DNA from: a virus
Reading direction: 5' to 3' (one strand)
Length of the DNA stretch: 23,265 bases
IMG/VR virus record: IMGVR_UViG_3300035204_000589
Location: 1 to 23,265 of that record
In this document: positions 1-9,325 of the stretch, one piece after another
How the letters are laid out: every line of letters begins with the position of its first letter
Numbering within the stretch: the first letter of the stretch is position 1
The notes under the pieces: model-generated
The model's input: only the letters and a program-made list of their open reading frames with translations
What the model was told of the DNA's origin: nothing
Database searches by the model: none
Translations under genes and position numbers: made by a program

Positions 1-1
1 C

Positions 2-1876
2 TATATTGGTGGCGTCGTGGAGACGCTAACACTCCCCGGAACGGGCGACACGACGATTACGCCAGTCACAACGCAGGGCACAGTTATCCCGTCGCCGTAT
101 TCGTCCGCCGAGGTCGATGAACTTCAGTTTGCACAGAGCAACGACTTCCTGTTCATCGCCCACAAGGACCACCGCCCCGCGCAGCTCACGCGCACCAGCG
201 ATACGCAGTGGGCCTTTGACGACGTTGACTTCATCGACGGGCCGTATCTGGACGAGAATGTCATCGATACCGACACCATCACCACAACGGCAAGGTCCCT
301 GGGGGATCGAACGAGTCTAACGCTGTCTGACGCCGCGATTATAAACGACGGTGATGGCTGGAAGTCAACAGACATCGGGCGGATCGTGCGGTTCAAGAGT
401 ACGGGTGGGAGTAACGACATTCCCGGCTACGTCGAAATAGACGACATCCAGTCGCCGACTGTAGCCGCCGGAAAGATACTCCAGCAGGTCTATGGAGCAG
501 TAGGGGCTAAATATAAGTGGCGGCTCGGCGCGTGGTATCAAGGGAACTACCCGCGCGCTGTGTCTTTCGCTGAGCAGCGACTTTGCTTTGGCGGGGAGCC
601 CGACGCCCCGAACTTCATCACGACTAGCAACACAGGCAAGTTCAATGTGATGAGGCCGACTGCGCTTAACCATGAGGCCACAGTCGAAGACACGCACTCG
701 CTACGGGTCGCCATCGCAGACAACCACTTGCAGACCGTTCTATGGCTCAGCAATGCGCGGACCCTGCTGGCTGGGTCGGAGTCGGCAGTGTTCGCGATTC
801 GCGCTTCGGTCGATGGCGAAGCGTTTGCGCCGACCAACATCAATGCCGTAAAGGTCGCGGCCATTGGCAGCGATGCAGTACAGCCCGTGAGCGTTGCAGA
901 TCGAGTTGTCTTCCCTACTCGCAACGGGCAGGGCCTTCGCGGCATGGTTGCGGACTCCCAGGATGCCGAGAACTCTGTGCCGGATGATGTGGCTATATTG
1001 GCGCGGCATGTGTTCGGTCGCATCGAGCGGATCGAAGAGATCGCATACCAGTTCGATCGGCGAAGCGTCGTCTGGATGGTTCGCAGCGATGGCGTCCTGC
1101 TCGGCTGCACTTACGTCCCAGAGCAGCAGGTCTTCGCCTGGCACCAGCACAAGCTAGGCGGATCGTTCGACGGTGGAGATGCAGTAGTCGAGTCAGTTGG
1201 CGTAGCGCAGGCAGGCGGAACAGGCCACGACCGCGTGTGGCTCGTCGTGAAGAGGACGGTTGGCAGCACCACTGTGCGCCATGTCGAGTTCTTCGAGGAT
1301 GAGTGGACGGATGGCGTGGCGACTTCGCAGCGATACGTGGACTCGCATCCCGCCGCGTACTCAGGGGCGGCAACCACGCAATTTGGCGGATTTGCTCACC
1401 TGGTTGGCGAGACAGTTCAAGTGCTTGGCGATGGAGCGGTGCTCGAAGACGCGGTCGTGGAAGAGGCTCCTGCTGGTTATGGTCGAATTGTTACGGATCG
1501 CGAGTACACCGACCTCGTCGCTGGGTACGGGTACACGTCAACCTTCGAGTCGCTTCCGCTAGAGATCCCAGACCAACGCGGAACATCGATGGGCAAGGCG
1601 AAGCGTGCCGATCATGTGGTGCTGCGTCTCTGGGACTCGCATACGGGCGAAGTGGCGACGATTGGATGGGATGGCGAGCCGCGCAGTTGGTCCCCGGTGA
1701 TTCAGCGTGGCGCAGGCGACGTTCACGGCAGCCCGGTTGCGCCGTTCACGGGCGACAAGAGTGTCAACGTCGAGGGCGAGTCCACGATGGACTTACGCAT
1801 TCGGATACGGCAGACGCAGCCGGTGGCTTTTAACTTGTTGGCAATGACCGTAGAGGGCGAGATAGGCGGGAATTGA
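2..1876 (+). CDS. Tail tube protein B-like structural protein, 5' end cut by window
   Basis: The reading frame is open from the first bases. The GTG at 17 is only an internal valine codon candidate, so I treat the gene as truncated on the left. The visible part (about 625 residues) begins with a Tyr-Ile-Gly-Gly segment. It continues into a block with the pattern LQFAQSNDFLFIAH, followed by a 'W.FDDVDFIDGPYL' segment. That pattern is typical of the large podovirus tail tubular/nozzle proteins (T7 gp12 role), whose N-terminal 100 or so residues with an 'RPGT.F' region usually precede it and would lie outside. The rest is beta-rich with no enzymatic motif. The protein would form the lower tail tube to which fibres attach. 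It is followed without a gap by the gp13-like gene (stop and next ATG overlap by one base), matching T7 late order. The role is inferred from motif memory and gene order. Confidence 0.8.
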   Translation, partial: YIGGVVETLTLPGTGDTTITPVTTQGTVIPSPYSSAEVDELQFAQSNDFLFIAHKDHRPAQLTRTSDTQWAFDDVDFIDGPYLDENVIDTDTITTTARSLGDRTSLTLSDAAIINDGDGWKSTDIGRIVRFKSTGGSNDIPGYVEIDDIQSPTVAAGKILQQVYGAVGAKYKWRLGAWYQGNYPRAVSFAEQRLCFGGEPDAPNFITTSNTGKFNVMRPTALNHEATVEDTHSLRVAIADNHLQTVLWLSNARTLLAGSESAVFAIRASVDGEAFAPTNINAVKVAAIGSDAVQPVSVADRVVFPTRNGQGLRGMVADSQDAENSVPDDVAILARHVFGRIERIEEIAYQFDRRSVVWMVRSDGVLLGCTYVPEQQVFAWHQHKLGGSFDGGDAVVESVGVAQAGGTGHDRVWLVVKRTVGSTTVRHVEFFEDEWTDGVATSQRYVDSHPAAYSGAATTQFGGFAHLVGETVQVLGDGAVLEDAVVEEAPAGYGRIVTDREYTDLVAGYGYTSTFESLPLEIPDQRGTSMGKAKRADHVVLRLWDSHTGEVATIGWDGEPRSWSPVIQRGAGDVHGSPVAPFTGDKSVNVEGESTMDLRIRIRQTQPVAFNLLAMTVEGEIGGN

Positions 1877-2322
1877 TGTGGCGTGAGACGACATACGACG
1901 ACATCGTTCGCATTGCTGTGGATAGCAGTAGCGATGCGAAGCGCGTGCTCGGCGCTTTCCCTGACACTGACGGGACTCATGCTCTTTTGCGGCGTGATGC
2001 ACAGACATGGGAAGAGGGTGGCGAGGTCCTTGCGATCGTTGGCCTGACGGAGATGTGGAACGGAGTCTGCTCTGTCTGGACACTGCTCACGGATTCCGCG
2101 CGCAGTCGAGGGGTGGCCCTGTCGCTGCACACATTGCGGCTGCTGGAGGATCTTCACATCACCCGTGGATTCGACCGCATCCAGGCAACGTGCATCACCG
2201 GAAGCACCGTGGAGTCCGAGTGGCTGAAGCGGCTTGGCTTTGCGTTCGAGGGCACGATGCGCGGATACGGCCCTGACGGCGCAGACCACGATCTTTACGC
2301 GAGGGTTCTATGGACCCGGTGA
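1876..2322 (+). CDS. GNAT-fold internal virion protein, T7 gp13-like
   Basis: The product is 148 residues. ATG at 1876 overlaps the preceding TGA as TGATG and has an AGGCGGGA site just upstream; a TTG three bases earlier is a less likely start. The second half has an N-acetyltransferase-like layout. An 'SARSRGVALSLHTLRLLEDL' helix stands where the acetyl-CoA loop would be, and a 'WLKRLGFAFEGTMRGYGPDG' strand-turn segment is typical of the C-terminal GNAT core. T7 gp13 and its relatives sit at exactly this place, between gp12 and gp14. They are virion-associated or assembly proteins with a GNAT-like fold and no proven acetyltransferase reaction. It could instead be an active acetyltransferase. 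The 3' end overlaps the next gene by 13 bases. Confidence 0.7.
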   Translation: MWRETTYDDIVRIAVDSSSDAKRVLGAFPDTDGTHALLRRDAQTWEEGGEVLAIVGLTEMWNGVCSVWTLLTDSARSRGVALSLHTLRLLEDLHITRGFDRIQATCITGSTVESEWLKRLGFAFEGTMRGYGPDGADHDLYARVLWTR

Positions 2323-2783
2323 CATTTGCATTCGGCGCTCTCGGCCTCGCAGGCTCCATTGGCAGCGGGGTCATGCAGGCCCAGGCAGGGGCAGATGCGC
2401 TCTCGGCTGCCAAGGGCGATGCCAAGCGGCTAGAGGCAATCGGGCGCGAAGAGGCCAACGACAGGCGTCGTGCAACGCGCAGGCTCATTGGTAGGCAGAA
2501 GGTTGCCTACGCCGGTTCAGGTATCGAGATCGGCACAGGCACGCCGCTCGATGTTCTTGCGGACACGGTGGCCGAGGAAGAACTCGCTGCACTTCGCGTC
2601 GAGCAGGCGAGGCGAGAGCAGGCGCGGTCTCTGCGGTATCAGGGCCGTGCTGCAAAGCGGTCGGCAGATGCTAGTGCGTTCGGAACGATTCTCGGCGGTG
2701 TCGGCCAAGCGGGCCTGCTCGCATACGATCAATTCGGCGGGACCGACCCAGACGGCGGGACCGACCCAGGCAAGGGGAGTTAG
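2310..2783 (+). CDS. Internal virion protein, T7 gp14-like ejectosome component
   Basis: The product is 157 residues. ATG at 2310 has a GAGGG site and overlaps the end of the gp13-like gene. It opens with a Gly/Ala-rich hydrophobic segment (about residues 5-25). A basic helical stretch follows, then a 'GSGIEIGTGTPLDVLADT' segment, and then a helix rich in Glu/Arg/Gln. A second Gly/Ala segment (FGTILGGVGQAGLLAYDQF) is near the C-terminus. Small internal core proteins of T7-like phages have this amphipathic and Gly/Ala-rich composition and gene position. In T7, gp14 leaves the capsid and inserts in the outer membrane as the first part of the DNA-ejection channel. The C-terminus carries a duplicated GGTDP unit. 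The function is inferred from position and composition. Confidence 0.68.
   Translation: MDPVTFAFGALGLAGSIGSGVMQAQAGADALSAAKGDAKRLEAIGREEANDRRRATRRLIGRQKVAYAGSGIEIGTGTPLDVLADTVAEEELAALRVEQARREQARSLRYQGRAAKRSADASAFGTILGGVGQAGLLAYDQFGGTDPDGGTDPGKGS
2735..2769 (+). repeat. 18-bp tandem duplication at the 3' end of the gp14-like gene
   Basis: The unit CGGCGGGACCGACCCAGA (2735-2752) is followed at once by 17 of the same 18 bases (2753-2769). It encodes two copies of Gly-Gly-Thr-Asp-Pro plus one variable residue, just before the stop codon. The reading frame is kept, so copy number could change by slippage without breaking the protein. Confidence 0.9.
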
Positions 2784-2786
2784 CGG

Positions 2787-5153
2787 GTGCCCAAGATCCC
2801 CACAGCGCAGACGCAGACCGGGCGAATCCCCTTCGCGATAACGGCTGACCCTGAAGGTATCGTGAGGCGAGGTCGTCAGCAGGCCGGACTTCTGGAGCAG
2901 GGCGGTCAGTTGGCGTTTGCGTTTGCCGAGCGGCGTGCCAAGCAGATCAGCCGCGAGCAGCGAGATACGGCCTATGCCAAGTATGCCGTTAAGGTGTCCG
3001 AACTCGCTCAGGAGGTCGGGAAGCAAGACGACATCCACGGGATGGGCGAGACCTTCGACCAGAAGAGTCAAGACGCGATCGATGAGATCGCTAAGCCGCT
3101 TAATCGCCGCGCTAGAGAGGAGTTCATCTCCGATGCTACTCGGCTGCGCGCTTCTCAAGGCGCGTCGGTTCGCGGCGCTCAGTACAAGCGCGAGTCCGCA
3201 GCGGGCATCACGACGCTGAACGAGAATCTGGAGTCGGTCACCGAGGCCATTCTCGTCTCGCCGAACGACATAGCTACGCAGAACCTCTTGATTCTTGCGC
3301 GGCAGTTCATTCGCGATAACGAGTGGGTGCTCGAAGAGGACAAGGAAGCCGGAATCGAACGATTCTTGGAGGGGATCGACAAGCGCAGGGTGCATCGCCT
3401 GTTCAACCTCGCCGAATCGTCAGACGATCAGGCCGAGGCGCTTGAGCACTTGGCGACCGTCGAGGAATTGCTTGATTCGCCGGATGGGCTCCAGAATCTC
3501 TCGGATGAAGACAAGACCGGCCTGCGTGATTCGCTCAACAGGCGTCGTAACAACGCTCTGCGCGAGTTTTTCACTGACGAGGTCAGGGCACAAGCCAAGA
3601 GCATTCGTCACCTTGAGACGATGTCCGACGCTGACGCAGTTGACGCAACGACAAGCGAACTCCTAGATCTCGGCGTCATCAGTGCCGACAAGGCGATTCA
3701 GTGGGACTCGGCCACTGACGCATTCAGGGACAAGCAGGTATCGGCACACAGCGGAGCGGAGTCGGTCAAGCTGGCGGTGCGAACTGGCACGTCCCTGTCG
3801 GAGCATGACCGCAAGGATGTTGACGCTTACGATGAGGAAATCTTCGTTCCGTCTCTGGAAGGGCTAACGCCCGAGGAGCAGCGTGAGCGCACCGTTGAGG
3901 TGTACGGTGCCGTCGATGTCATACCGACGCGCATCGCCCGTGGTCTCGCTCGGGCTGCCAATAGTGATTCTCCGGTGCTGCTAGCAATGGCCGCGCAGGA
4001 CTTCATTGCGTTACGAGAAGCGTCTCCGCAGGGCATGAAGGGCGCCGAGTCGGAAATCGGCAAGCCGGGAGTCGTCACGCTAGAGAACGTCTCCGAGTCG
4101 CTGCTGATGGGCGATACCGCAGAGAACGCCCTGGAGCGCGAGCGCGAACGCGAGAAGCTGTACGCAAGCGAGTTGGAAGGTCGCCGCATCAAGTACGACT
4201 CTCTTCAGGAAGACAAAACCGACGCAGAGTTCTTGGTCAGCAAAGAGGCTCGCTTCGCCTTGGAGCGCGAAGGGCTGTTCAACGACGTTGATGTTCAGGA
4301 GTTCCCGCCAGGGTTCCAGGTGATGTTCGCGAAAGCCGTTTGGAGAAATTACGCGATCGACCCGAACATCGACCGTGCCAGGGACCGTGGCTTGCGCGAC
4401 GTTGGGCGCGTGTGGGGCATGACGAATGTTGGTGGCGTTGAGCGGCTGATGCGCGCAGCTCCCGAGAAGATGTACCAGATGCCTTCCGAGGCCATTGCTC
4501 ACCAGTTGGATGTGTACCTCGAAGCAGCGGGTGCCGAGATTCCCGACGGTATGCGACCGATTCTGGTAAGCGATAACGACACGATGACGTTCATTGACCC
4601 TCAGACTGGAGAGCTTGCCCCAGAGTATGCCGTCGTCTTGATGAGCGAAGACGAGTTCGGGCACGTTTCGCAAGGGCAACTGCTTGACGAGAACATGGAG
4701 CAGTATCGCTTTGCCCCCGACCCTCATCACTACGAACGAGCGAAGCGCCGTGCGGATGAATATATGGCCAGGGGCGACAGGGAATCGCGACTCGCCCGCA
4801 ACGAGAAGATCAAGGACTTCATGGAGCACATGGAGCAGCGTGCCCATGATGTCGTACATCAAAAGCGGGAGCCACTCCACAAGGAGTACACACCGGAAGA
4901 GCGCGCTGCGAACCGGGCTGCTATGGCGCAAGACATCAAGGAGATAGTAACGATTGATGAGCGAGAGCGGGCCGCAGTGGAAAATGTGATTTTCGGCGCT
5001 GTCGAGCCGCTGGTCGATGCGACGGTCGGCACAGCAACGGTGCTGCGGAAGCTCCCGCGCCAGATGCACGAAGCGGCCATTCACGCGGCTAAGAATATGA
5101 ACGGTTTTGGCAGGCGACACTTGCGCCGCCCGGAAGAGGCAAGTGCCGAGTAA
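2787..5153 (+). CDS. Large helical internal virion protein, T7 gp15-like
   Basis: The product is 788 residues. It starts at GTG 2787, four bases after the previous stop, with AAGGGGAG about 8 bases upstream. It has no membrane segment. Most of the protein is charged and helical, with long Glu/Arg/Lys/Gln runs including an 'EREREREK' stretch near residue 450. The early part resembles the N-terminal core of podovirus internal proteins (QRDTAYAKYAVKVSELAQE). T7 gp15 (747 residues) has similar length, composition and position and forms, with gp16, the periplasmic tunnel through which DNA enters the cell. I see no lysozyme or protease motif. The last 11 bases overlap the next gene. The assignment rests on order, size and composition rather than on a signature motif. 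Confidence 0.68.
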   Translation: MPKIPTAQTQTGRIPFAITADPEGIVRRGRQQAGLLEQGGQLAFAFAERRAKQISREQRDTAYAKYAVKVSELAQEVGKQDDIHGMGETFDQKSQDAIDEIAKPLNRRAREEFISDATRLRASQGASVRGAQYKRESAAGITTLNENLESVTEAILVSPNDIATQNLLILARQFIRDNEWVLEEDKEAGIERFLEGIDKRRVHRLFNLAESSDDQAEALEHLATVEELLDSPDGLQNLSDEDKTGLRDSLNRRRNNALREFFTDEVRAQAKSIRHLETMSDADAVDATTSELLDLGVISADKAIQWDSATDAFRDKQVSAHSGAESVKLAVRTGTSLSEHDRKDVDAYDEEIFVPSLEGLTPEEQRERTVEVYGAVDVIPTRIARGLARAANSDSPVLLAMAAQDFIALREASPQGMKGAESEIGKPGVVTLENVSESLLMGDTAENALEREREREKLYASELEGRRIKYDSLQEDKTDAEFLVSKEARFALEREGLFNDVDVQEFPPGFQVMFAKAVWRNYAIDPNIDRARDRGLRDVGRVWGMTNVGGVERLMRAAPEKMYQMPSEAIAHQLDVYLEAAGAEIPDGMRPILVSDNDTMTFIDPQTGELAPEYAVVLMSEDEFGHVSQGQLLDENMEQYRFAPDPHHYERAKRRADEYMARGDRESRLARNEKIKDFMEHMEQRAHDVVHQKREPLHKEYTPEERAANRAAMAQDIKEIVTIDERERAAVENVIFGAVEPLVDATVGTATVLRKLPRQMHEAAIHAAKNMNGFGRRHLRRPEEASAE

Positions 5154-8100
5154 CCGCGAGCTACGCAAAGCGCCGTTTGCGCTGAATCCGGCTGAACCAC
5201 AGCAGATGCAGGCGCAGGAGCGCCCGTCGTTCGGCGATACAGCCTCGGCTGCATGGCGACTCGAAAACACCATGTTCGCGGCGTATGACATGATGCGCGA
5301 GCAGGTTGCATCGCGTCACGATGCGCCCGCGCCCGAAGGATACGACCCGTTCGACGGCATCAGGGGGACGATCTTCGAGGAGTACCCAGAGGCGCTAATC
5401 GACGTTGACTCACCCGCCGAGAAGACCAGACGCGAACTGAAGCTGATGCGCGAGCTGAAGGACAGGGAGACGCTGGCGGCAAGCGGGGCGTTGGGAATCG
5501 CGGCGGCTTTCGGGAGTGCTGTGCTCGATCCGCTCATCCTTGTGCCTGTAGGCGGGCAGATCAAGGCAGTGCGGGGAGCCGCTGTTGCCGGGAAGGTTGC
5601 TGCTGCTGGGAATACTGCCCGCGCTGGGCAGCTTGCTCGTATCGCTGCTACCGGCAGCGTTCCTGCGGAACTCGTATCACCGTTAACGGCGGGCATCGTG
5701 ACGGCCCGCGCCGCGATTGTTGGCGAGACGGCTGTGGAGTCGTTGCTCCATGCCTCGCAAGAGACGCGGACGTTCGGGGAGTCGGCACTCAACATCACTG
5801 CCGCGACGTTCCTTGGCGGCTTGCTCGGCAGTGGCATTGGCAAGCTATCAAAGAAGTCCCGTGAAAAGGCGCTTGCACAGATCGAGCACGACCTCGTCGA
5901 GATCGGCGGCGGTACGTCCGAGTTCGATGTCCCAAAGCTCACGCAGCAAGATCTTGTGCAGCCGACAGACGGGTCTATGAGCGGGGCTGAGATCAAGCTG
6001 AGGCGGGCTCTTGGCCCTATTCACGCCGAGAAGATCTTCACAGCCAAGGGCGTCCAAGTGATGTCCGCTCCTTACGTTCGCGTGATGGGCAGGAGCCCTT
6101 CGATCAACTCCAAGAAAACCATGATGGATCTCGCGGACCCGTCTGGATACGTTGATACCAGTGGCGTCCAGCTTCGGTCGTCTGCGGAGTCTGAGGTCAT
6201 CCAGCGCGTTGACGGAACGCTTAGCCAACTCCTTCCCGAAGGTGACAGGCTCTATATCGACTACAGGCTGCGTATGGCAAGCGAGGGCGGGAAAGCCGCA
6301 AGGGCCGTTAAGGCGGGTGGTCGGCCTCGACGCGCAATGATCCAGGCTGCCGACAAGCTGACCGGCCAAGCGAAAAAGGAAGGCGTCCTCGAATACCATG
6401 AGTTCATGGAGTTGGCTGGTAGTGCGAGCCGATCGGAAAACAGTGGCATCGCTGAAGTGGACGAACTTGGGCGCATTTGGGACGAGAAGGTTTACAAGCC
6501 AATCTGGGAAGAACTGACGACCCATAAGGACTTCGAGGGGTTTCTCGATCCAGAGGTTGCGAAGCTCGATCCTGCTGGCGGTCGCCGATACTTGAGGCGC
6601 GTCTACAACCGAGAAAAGATGATCGCCAACGAGGGGCGATTCAAGGAGAAGGTGAAGCTCTGGCTGCGCGGAGAGATCGACGACGACGAGATCGACGCGA
6701 TACTGAAGAGGGCTGGGCTTGAGAAGGCAACGCGCGGCGTAGAGGTAGAGGGAGTTGCCCCGATGGCTCGCCATACGTTCACGCCTGAGCAGTCTGCCGC
6801 GATTGAGAAGGCGCTAGACCTTCACGCTTACAACATCTTCAAGCACCTGACGGACTCTCCGCTCAAGCGAGTGTCGTATTCGCGCGAAACGATCGGCAAG
6901 AGCAGCCCTTTCAAGTCACGGGCTCTCACGTTTCCCGATGAGTTTGTCGAGGAGTTTTTGGAGCAGGACATTCAGGTTCTTGGCGAGCAATACCTTCGGA
7001 CCATCGCACCGGACATGGCCATGTACCGGCGGTTCAAGGATGTCTCGCTAGACGAGAGGTTGAGCCTTATCTCGAAGGAATACGCCGAACTGCGAGTAGG
7101 CGTTAGCCCGAAAGAGGCGGCGCGGCTTCACAAGCAAGAATTGGAGGACGTGAAGCTGATTAGCGGCGTTGCCATGTTGCTGCGCGGGACTTACGCGGTT
7201 CCCCCAATGCACCCTACGGTTACGGCTGCGCGCACGATTCGGGGAATGAACTACCTGAGTATGTTGGGTGGCGTGACGATCAACGCCATACCGGACCTCG
7301 GGATGCTGGTCTTGCGTAACGGCTTTCTCAGGACGTTCCGTGTCGGCTTCGCCCCGCTCGTTACGCACATGAAGGCGGCGAAGCTGTCGAAGGTCGAACT
7401 CCGCAAGATGGGTGCGGCGGTGGAACTCGTTCTCGACTCACGCTCACGCATCATGGCGGACATCGGCGACGAGTTTGTTCAGAACAAGACCCAGAAGCTA
7501 GTCAGTAACGTCTCGCGCAACTTCTCACTCATCAACCTACAGGCGCAGTGGAACTCTGGTCTAAAGGGAATTTCTGGGATGCTGGAGATGACCAACGCGA
7601 TCGAAGAGATTCTTGCGGAGGGCACGGGCAAGGCGACGGCGAAGGGCATTGACCGGCTGGAGTTCGCGCGGCTGGGGCCTGAAATGCGAGCGTCCATACG
7701 CGAGCAGTTGCTCAAGGCTGACGGGTTCAAGTCGGACGGGCCGCTGAAGTGGTCGAACACCGAGGCATGGGACGATCCAGTCGCAGCGTCGGAGTTCAGT
7801 TCGGCGATCCGGCTCCTCGTAGACAATACCATCCTCACTCCAGGGATCGCATCGGCTCCGCTTGAGCTGTCCACTGAAACTGGTCGCACGCTGTTACAAT
7901 TCCAGCGGTTCCAGTTCGGCGCGACCAATACGATTCTGCTGTCAGCCCTCCAGCAATCGGACCTGCGTGCTGTGCAGGGGATCACAACGATGATCGCGCT
8001 TGGGTCTGTGGTTGAACTCATCAAGAACCGCCTGAACGACCGGCCTCAGCCTGAGACGATGGAAGACCTTGTTCAAGCTGGCATCGACCGCTCAGGCGTC

Positions 8101-8421
8101 GTGGGCATCTACGGGAACGTCTACAACTCTCTCGCGCGTGCAACAGGTAGCGACACGCTCTCCAGCCGCTACGCGGCACGCAACCTCATGTCGTCGCTGA
8201 TGGGGCCTTCGGTCGGCACGCTCGAAAGCGCGAGCAGGCTAGCGATCCAAGGGCGTCGTATGGAATTCTCGGAGAGCGACCTCAACACTTTGCGTCGGCT
8301 GCTCCCGTACAATCAAGTGCCGTATCTCCTGGGGATATTCGACAAGCTGGAAGAAGGCACCGCAGACGCACTCAACTTACCCAAGAAGCGCAAGCGTGGG
8401 CGCAGCAGGAAGGTTCTGTAA
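5143..8421 (+). CDS. Very large internal virion protein, T7 gp16-like position
   Basis: The product is 1092 residues. I chose GTG 5143 because GGAAGAGG lies directly upstream and it overlaps the previous gene by only 11 bases; an ATG at 5107 is possible. A long Gly/Ala-rich hydrophobic region at about residues 110-240 contains segments such as LAASGALGIAAAFGSAVL and ITAATFLGGLLGSGIG, consistent with membrane insertion during ejection. The rest is helical, with a second hydrophobic patch near residue 710 (MLGGVTINAIPDLGMLVL). T7 gp16 (1318 residues) is the largest ejection protein and carries an N-terminal lytic transglycosylase. I do not see that domain's catalytic pattern here, so cell-wall opening may be done by another protein. 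The C-terminus is strongly basic (KKRKRGRSRK). Its stop overlaps the fibre gene start by one base. Confidence 0.68.
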   Translation: MPSNRELRKAPFALNPAEPQQMQAQERPSFGDTASAAWRLENTMFAAYDMMREQVASRHDAPAPEGYDPFDGIRGTIFEEYPEALIDVDSPAEKTRRELKLMRELKDRETLAASGALGIAAAFGSAVLDPLILVPVGGQIKAVRGAAVAGKVAAAGNTARAGQLARIAATGSVPAELVSPLTAGIVTARAAIVGETAVESLLHASQETRTFGESALNITAATFLGGLLGSGIGKLSKKSREKALAQIEHDLVEIGGGTSEFDVPKLTQQDLVQPTDGSMSGAEIKLRRALGPIHAEKIFTAKGVQVMSAPYVRVMGRSPSINSKKTMMDLADPSGYVDTSGVQLRSSAESEVIQRVDGTLSQLLPEGDRLYIDYRLRMASEGGKAARAVKAGGRPRRAMIQAADKLTGQAKKEGVLEYHEFMELAGSASRSENSGIAEVDELGRIWDEKVYKPIWEELTTHKDFEGFLDPEVAKLDPAGGRRYLRRVYNREKMIANEGRFKEKVKLWLRGEIDDDEIDAILKRAGLEKATRGVEVEGVAPMARHTFTPEQSAAIEKALDLHAYNIFKHLTDSPLKRVSYSRETIGKSSPFKSRALTFPDEFVEEFLEQDIQVLGEQYLRTIAPDMAMYRRFKDVSLDERLSLISKEYAELRVGVSPKEAARLHKQELEDVKLISGVAMLLRGTYAVPPMHPTVTAARTIRGMNYLSMLGGVTINAIPDLGMLVLRNGFLRTFRVGFAPLVTHMKAAKLSKVELRKMGAAVELVLDSRSRIMADIGDEFVQNKTQKLVSNVSRNFSLINLQAQWNSGLKGISGMLEMTNAIEEILAEGTGKATAKGIDRLEFARLGPEMRASIREQLLKADGFKSDGPLKWSNTEAWDDPVAASEFSSAIRLLVDNTILTPGIASAPLELSTETGRTLLQFQRFQFGATNTILLSALQQSDLRAVQGITTMIALGSVVELIKNRLNDRPQPETMEDLVQAGIDRSGVVGIYGNVYNSLARATGSDTLSSRYAARNLMSSLMGPSVGTLESASRLAIQGRRMEFSESDLNTLRRLLPYNQVPYLLGIFDKLEEGTADALNLPKKRKRGRSRKVL

Positions 8422-9314
8422 TGACCATCTCATCCACAACCAAATCGGCACGTTACACAGGGGACGGCACAAGCTCGCCACTCTCGACTGTGTTCCGGTG
8501 CTTCGCATCATCCGAGATCGAGGTCTGGAAGCTCACTCGCGCAACAGGCGTGTGGGAGCAGTTGACCGAAGACACGGAGTACAGCGTCACGCTGACGGTG
8601 CCCGATGGCACGCAGGCTTCCGCAGTCGGCTCTGTTGTTCCGATTTCTCCAGGCACCAACTTCCCAGCATCGGTCGATTGGGAGATCCGCCGCGCGCTGC
8701 CGCTGACGCAGACGCTCGACCTCAACGAAGGGGACGCGCTTCCCGCGATCTCCGTCGAAGGCGCTTTCGATCGTCAGGCGATGCACGCGCACCAGCTCAA
8801 CAAGTGGGTGCTACTCGCAGAGGCATCTGGCGCGGCGCAGTCGGAGCTGAATGTCCGCGCCGTGGATTGGACAAAGACGTATGACTCGGTGCGGCTTGAG
8901 CTGTTCGGCGTATATCCAAGCACTGCGGCTCGCATCCGAGTGAAGATCGACGACAACTCCACCGGCACGCCCGTTGGGTCTGGGCTGTTCAGCTCATGGA
9001 TCACGTTGTTTGGGCATGATGCGTCCGTGAATGGCGAACGCACCTCGACATGGGCCACAGATACGGGAATTCTGGTCGGTGCGAGCCTTGTTGAAGGCGT
9101 GAATGGGAGCCTCACGATTCACAGCAGAGACGAGAAACTTTACGCAACGGGTCAGTACGTCTACACGGACTCTGTGGAATCTTCGGTCTGCGTGGCAACG
9201 ATGGGCGGCACGGCCACGGGCTCATACACCCATCACGGCTTTTATGTCGATGGAAGCGGCAGCGGCACCACAGTAACCGGGCTTGTCCGACTATGGGGAA
9301 TGCCCAAGGCATAA
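8421..9314 (+). CDS. Tail fibre protein with T7 gp17-type N-terminus
   Basis: The product is 297 residues. ATG 8421 overlaps the previous stop, with AGGAAGG upstream. Residues 1-135 match the T7 tail-fibre N-terminal domain pattern that docks on the tail: 'YTGDGTSSPLSTVFRCF', 'Y.VTL.VPDGTQ', 'IRRALPLTQTLDLNEGDALP' and then 'FDRQAMHAHQLN'. Residues 148-297 are a separate beta-rich domain ending in 'GLVRLWGM'. The protein is short for a fibre: there is no long triple-helical shaft, so the receptor-binding tip follows almost directly after the anchor. The C-terminal domain recurs in the secreted protein encoded at 9733-10593. It is expected to be the host-recognition protein, possibly with a further partner protein bound to it. 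Confidence 0.85.
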   Translation: MTISSTTKSARYTGDGTSSPLSTVFRCFASSEIEVWKLTRATGVWEQLTEDTEYSVTLTVPDGTQASAVGSVVPISPGTNFPASVDWEIRRALPLTQTLDLNEGDALPAISVEGAFDRQAMHAHQLNKWVLLAEASGAAQSELNVRAVDWTKTYDSVRLELFGVYPSTAARIRVKIDDNSTGTPVGSGLFSSWITLFGHDASVNGERTSTWATDTGILVGASLVEGVNGSLTIHSRDEKLYATGQYVYTDSVESSVCVATMGGTATGSYTHHGFYVDGSGSGTTVTGLVRLWGMPKA

Positions 9315-9325
9315 GGAGAGAGACA

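Noticed and set aside
4080-5291. 403-residue open frame on the minus strand
   Set aside because: It lies wholly opposite the gp15- and gp16-like genes, has no ribosome-binding site pattern or recognisable motif, and its composition looks like the complement of charged helical codons.
5848-6774. 308-residue open frame on the minus strand
   Set aside because: It is antisense to the gp16-like gene with no motif. GC-rich DNA often leaves long antisense frames open.
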